NCBI GenBank assembly: GCA_023379355.1
Contig: JAMCUD010000078.1
Location: forward strand, 1-10,900
Direction: 5' to 3'
DNA length: 10,900 nucleotides
From: Thermoplasmatota archaeon
GTDB lineage: Archaea; Thermoplasmatota; Thermoplasmata; Thermoplasmatales; Thermoplasmataceae
Made by a program: the position numbers and the translations under genes. Below the pieces are notes generated by a model, which saw only the letters and a list, made by a program, of their open reading frames with translations, was not told the DNA's origin and searched no databases. Positions 8,119 to 10,900 of this stretch are shown here, one piece after another (the stretch's first letter is position 1; each line of letters opens with the position of its first letter).

Positions 8119-8219
8119 ACTGGAAGATTGGCCCCACTGAGAAGGTTACAGTGTTTTGTTTGGAGAATCTCATATGGTGCCAAGAGCCCACAATTTGATG
8201 CCTATAGAGACTGAATGCT

Positions 8220-9914
8220 ATGACTGACATTGATAAAGAAACCCCAGAAATGTATATTCCGGTTAGAATGATCAACGAGTTTGTATATTGCCCTCGTCTT
8301 TTTTACATAGAATGGGTGGAAAACGAATTCAAAGATTCCGAGGATACCGTTGAAGGACGCCTTGTTCACAGAAACGTTGATATTGAATCCGGTTCCCTGA
8401 TGAGGGACAATAATTCAGATTCTGGCAATAATGCAACCAATCTGAAGGCTACTTCTGTCTTTATGTCCAGTTCAACTTACGGAATATCATCAAGGATGGA
8501 CGTGGTCGAAGAAACAGCTGGCAAAATGACACCCGTAGAATACAAGAAGTCTAAAAGTCCTGACAATGAATACAGTGCATGGCCTTCAGATATTGTACAG
8601 GTCTGTGCCCAAGCTTTGATACTAAAGGACAATGGTTATCCTGTTGAAAGGGGCATCGTATTTTACGCCGGATCAAAGAGAAGAGTTTCAGTAGAAATTA
8701 ACAGCGATTTAACCGCCAGGACTGTTAACGTAATTGAAAGTGCACGGAAACTATCCGTATCGGGAAAGATCCCTCCACCATTGAGAGATAGCCCAAAATG
8801 CCAGCGATGCTCCATTGCATCCTTATGTCTTCCAGATGAAACTGTATTGCTGGCTGAAGAAAACATAAAGAATTCTGAAACTGAAGTGAGGAGATTGTAT
8901 CCAGCTCGGTATGATACACTTCCACTTTATGTGGTATCTCAAGGCGCGACCATAGGGAAAAGCAATGAAGAGCTAGAAGTTAAAAGTGAGGGGAAGATTG
9001 TTTCAAGAGTGAGGATGCTTGATGTGTCACATCTTTCTGTCTTTGGGAATGTTCAGATCACGACTCAAACTATCCATGAACTTTGCAGGCGAAATATAAG
9101 CATAACATACTTTACAACAGGAGGTTGGTTCAACGGTATTACCACGGGCTTAAGCCATAGAAACGTTCTTCTCAGGCAGTCGCAGTACCTAGCGGCACTC
9201 GAAGAAAATAAAGCGCTAAGCATATCTCGCATCATAGTTGAGGGAAAGATTAGAAACTGCAGAACTTTAATCAGGAGAAACTCAAAAATTTGTAATGATA
9301 GTACGCTTTTGGAACTACAGCTTCTTTACCGCAGAGCCAGAACTTCTCGTAGCTTTGAGGAGCTCCTTGGAATTGAGGGAAATGCAGCCAGGATTTATTT
9401 CAGTCATCTCGGTGACATGCTTAAGAATGGCCACTTATCAGAGGATTTTCATTTTGAAGGGCGTAACAGACGCCCTCCATTAGATCCAATCAATGCCATT
9501 CTTTCCTTATTGTACTCGCTACTCACGAAGGATGTTACTGTCACCTTACTTTCTATAGGATTTGATCCTTATCTTGGATTCTATCATAAACCAAAATACG
9601 GTAAACCAGCACTTGCACTGGATCTTATGGAGGAATTCCGACCACTGATCGCAGATTCTACACTAATTTCATTAGTAAATGGTGAGATGATTAAATCCAG
9701 TGACTTCATCCAACGAGGTATTGGAACTTCATTAACAGATAATGGAAGGAGAAGGGTAATAAGGGAATACGAAAAGCGCCTTGACAGTCTAATAACACAC
9801 CCAATTTTTGGATATACTGTTAGTTATAGGAGAATCATAGAGGTTCAGTGCAGACTTGTGGCCAGATGGCTGAAGGGTGAAATTCAAGAATACAAAGCAT
9901 TCAGTACGAGATGA
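8220..9914 (+). CDS. cas4-cas1: Cas4-Cas1 fusion protein (spacer processing and integration)
   Basis: This 564-residue fusion is typical of type I-G. Residues 1-210 are Cas4, a RecB-like nuclease that trims prespacers and checks the PAM. It has C24 in YCPRLFY, E45-G46 and H50, active-site residues D94, E107 and K109 (MDVVE, VEYKK), and C194, C197 and C203 (CQRCSIASLC), giving four cysteines for an iron-sulfur cluster. Residues from about 225 on are Cas1, the integrase. It has an N-terminal beta domain (PLYVVSQGATIG) and catalytic E386 in GIEGNAARIYF, H456 in FYHKPKYGKPALALDL, and E471 in LMEEFRP. All expected catalytic residues seem present. The ATG at 8220 has no clear Shine-Dalgarno; M11 (ATG 8250) is an alternative that keeps the conserved YCPR motif. 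A 101-base gap separates it from the effector genes, so it may have its own promoter. cas2 follows after 3 bases. Confidence 0.95.
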   Translation: MTDIDKETPEMYIPVRMINEFVYCPRLFYIEWVENEFKDSEDTVEGRLVHRNVDIESGSLMRDNNSDSGNNATNLKATSVFMSSSTYGISSRMDVVEETAGKMTPVEYKKSKSPDNEYSAWPSDIVQVCAQALILKDNGYPVERGIVFYAGSKRRVSVEINSDLTARTVNVIESARKLSVSGKIPPPLRDSPKCQRCSIASLCLPDETVLLAEENIKNSETEVRRLYPARYDTLPLYVVSQGATIGKSNEELEVKSEGKIVSRVRMLDVSHLSVFGNVQITTQTIHELCRRNISITYFTTGGWFNGITTGLSHRNVLLRQSQYLAALEENKALSISRIIVEGKIRNCRTLIRRNSKICNDSTLLELQLLYRRARTSRSFEELLGIEGNAARIYFSHLGDMLKNGHLSEDFHFEGRNRRPPLDPINAILSLLYSLLTKDVTVTLLSIGFDPYLGFYHKPKYGKPALALDLMEEFRPLIADSTLISLVNGEMIKSSDFIQRGIGTSLTDNGRRRVIREYEKRLDSLITHPIFGYTVSYRRIIEVQCRLVARWLKGEIQEYKAFSTR

Positions 9915-9917
9915 AAA

Positions 9918-10208
9918 ATGAGGAACCGCTATCTTGTAGCATATGATATTAGAGATCCGAAACGTCTGAGAAAAATTTACGTAAAGATGAGAGGATATGG
10001 GGAAGCCATTCAATATTCTGTTTTCTTGTGTAGATTATCAAAAACTGAAAAAATGCTAATGCTATCCGACCTGGTGGTATTAATTAAAACGAATGAGGAC
10101 AGCATTATAATTATCCCTTTGGGAAGGTCTTCAAAGGAAGATACATCTGATATTGAGTTCATTGGAGTGAAGCGAGATATCACTGAATACTCAAGCTTCA
10201 TTGTATGA
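9918..10208 (+). CDS. cas2: Cas2, adaptation complex partner of Cas1
   Basis: This 96-residue ferredoxin-like protein bridges two Cas1 dimers during spacer insertion. The N-terminal strand RYLVAYDIRDPKRLRK carries the conserved Asp of Cas2 (D10) and the usual basic helix. The hydrophobic strands FLCRLS and SIIIIPLG, and a polar C-terminal tail, fit the family, as does the length. The ATG at 9918 starts 3 bases after the cas4-cas1 stop. GAGATGA, which overlaps that stop, may serve as a ribosome binding site. It is the last cas gene, immediately before the leader, a common arrangement for adaptation genes. Confidence 0.95.
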   Translation: MRNRYLVAYDIRDPKRLRKIYVKMRGYGEAIQYSVFLCRLSKTEKMLMLSDLVVLIKTNEDSIIIIPLGRSSKEDTSDIEFIGVKRDITEYSSFIV

Positions 10209-10225
10209 AAAATTATTTACCAATA

Positions 10226-10243
10226 TATGGGTTTAAGCCCATA
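10226..10243 (+). terminator. Hairpin just after cas2, possible end of the cas transcript
   Basis: TATGGGT and GCCCATA flank a TTAA loop (10226-10243); the pairing is complete with one T-G wobble. It lies 18 bases after the cas2 stop codon. No T-run follows, so a bacterial-type terminator is not supported. It could be an RNA processing or pausing site, or it could overlap the start of the small ORF at 10227. Confidence 0.3.
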
Positions 10244-10391
10244 CGGCATCCATGAAAACAACTCCGATTTGGCGGAGATTATGGACCTCATTGGTGTCGA
10301 TAACATGAAAACCCAAATTTTCGAGAAGCTCTTTACACCTCGATCTCCTGGGATGTGCTCGCATTTGTTGGGACAGGAAAATGGCGCTTGA
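10227..10391 (+). CDS. Candidate 54-residue ORF inside the leader, unrecognised
   Basis: ATG at 10227 opens a 54-codon frame ending at TGA 10389-10391. The product contains NNSDLAEIMDLIGVDNMKTQ and then FEKLFTPRSPGMCSHLLGQ, which reads as plausible protein with a predicted helix. I recognise no family. Its codon choice (CTC, GTC, CGA, few AGA/AGG or ATA) differs from the cas genes. No Shine-Dalgarno precedes it, and its start lies in the hairpin after cas2. A frame this long is not rare by chance, so it may be non-coding leader, a small accessory gene, or a fragment left by an inserted element. Confidence 0.25.
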   Translation: MGLSPYGIHENNSDLAEIMDLIGVDNMKTQIFEKLFTPRSPGMCSHLLGQENGA

Positions 10392-10528
10392 ATAATTTTT
10401 GCTAATCAAAGTAGTTGGGCAGTCCCATAGAGTGGCGATACCCTCTCGAGTCCAAATATTTTACATCCAAAATTTTTTCAGTTAATGGGGCATTCCAGAT
10501 ATACTGGCAAATCGGGCTATTTTAAGCT

Positions 10529-10900
10529 CTTTCCATGAATGAAAATTCATGGCAACATTGAAGGCAACTCCCCATTGCGAACATAAACCTCGCAGTGATA
10601 GCCTTTCCATGAATGAAAATTCATGGCAACATTGAAGGGCAAGAGCCTATGAGATAAGCCAGGGATATGACTGCTTTCCATGAATGAAAATTCATGGCAA
10701 CATTGAAGGCGCTATATTTTCTGTTTGATTTTATTTCCTCATTCAACTTTCCATGAATGAAAATTCATGGCAACATTGAAGGCACCTGACGAAAAAGGAG
10801 GCCATTGAATGCAACAAGCTTTCCATGAATGAAAATTCATGGCAACATTGAAGGTCACACGAACCAATCAGATGGCGGAGTGGATAGCAGACTTTCCATG
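10529..10900 (+). CRISPR. CRISPR array, five complete repeats plus one cut by the window end
   Basis: Identical 36-base repeats start at 10529, 10603, 10674, 10747 and 10819; the first 9 bases of a sixth are at 10892-10900. Spacers are 38, 35, 37, 36 and 37 bases. Each repeat is CTTT, arm CCATGAAT, loop GAAA, arm ATTCATGG, then tail CAACATTGAAGG: a perfect 8-bp stem closed by a GNRA-type tetraloop. No repeat degeneracy is seen, consistent with the leader-proximal end of a longer array. The leader is on the left, so transcription is expected on the + strand. Spacers are unrelated to each other and to the rest of the window as far as I can see by eye. Confidence 0.98.

Larger units (their letters stand above)
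10209..10528 (+). promoter_or_regulatory. CRISPR leader region
   Basis: There are 320 bases between the cas2 stop and the first repeat. The repeats end in ATTGAAGG, resembling the ATTGAAA(C/G) 3' ends common in repeats and so placing the leader on this side. AT-rich AAATATTTTA at 10454-10463, followed by an A/T run at 10468-10478, is a candidate TATA box for the array, about 65 bases before repeat 1. The left part contains hairpins (10226-10243; CTCCG 10262-10266 with CGGAG 10273-10277) and an open frame at 10227-10391. It is long for a leader, so part of it may have another function. Confidence 0.65.

Noticed and set aside
8021..8275. Minus-strand open frame across the gap between the Cas8-type gene and cas4-cas1
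   Set aside because: Most of it overlaps the ends of two well-supported genes, and the product shows no recognisable feature.
10244..10263. Degenerate repeat copy in the leader (TCCATGAA followed by AAACAAC)
   Set aside because: Only eight contiguous bases match the repeat start; the rest diverges and no spacer-length interval separates it from repeat 1.
10401..10453. tRNA-like stretch in the leader (GTAGTTGGGC and ACCCTCTCGAGTCC)
   Set aside because: No acceptor or anticodon arm can be folded; only local resemblance to D- and T-arm sequences.

Overview
The window carries a compact, apparently complete type I-G (formerly I-U) CRISPR-Cas locus, almost all on the + strand. It is probably from an archaeon of the Thermoplasmatales kind. 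The lineage is an inference from several signs: a tRNA-Thr gene without encoded CCA and with a U-type discriminator; an AT-rich TATA-like box where a leaderless archaeal transcript would need one; heavy use of AGA/AGG and ATA codons; moderate GC content; and the remains of an IS5-type transposase. A bacterial origin is not excluded, since type I-G is mainly known from bacteria.

Layout. Positions 1-127 hold a tRNA-Thr(TGT) gene with a plausible box A. Positions 128-451 hold at most one tiny candidate ORF. Positions 452-1238 on the minus strand are a decayed transposase with a nonsense codon and a probable frameshift. Positions 1239-1585 contain no convincing gene, but have an inverted repeat and a likely cas promoter. 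Then come csb1/cas7 (1586-2788), csb2 (cas5-cas6 type, 2823-4277), cas3 with a C-terminal HD domain (4278-7163), a short Cas8-type protein (7153-8118), a cas4-cas1 fusion (8220-9914) and cas2 (9918-10208). A 320-base leader (10209-10528) with a possible 54-codon ORF precedes a CRISPR array of 36-base repeats starting at 10529 and running off the window end.

How the genes work together. Cas4-Cas1 and Cas2 are expected to capture and insert spacers at the leader end. Csb2 is expected to cut the array transcript and stay with the crRNA, Csb1 to form the backbone, and the Cas8-type protein to recognise the target and recruit Cas3. Cas3 then unwinds and degrades the DNA. The effector genes are tightly packed and may be translationally coupled (TTG start abutting a stop codon; an 11-base overlap with a strong Shine-Dalgarno). 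A 101-base gap separates effector and adaptation genes.

The less ordinary points are the presence of type I-G in a probable archaeon, a Cas8 subunit of only 321 residues, a perfect repeat hairpin closed by a GAAA tetraloop with a 12-base tail, and the small ORF inside the leader.
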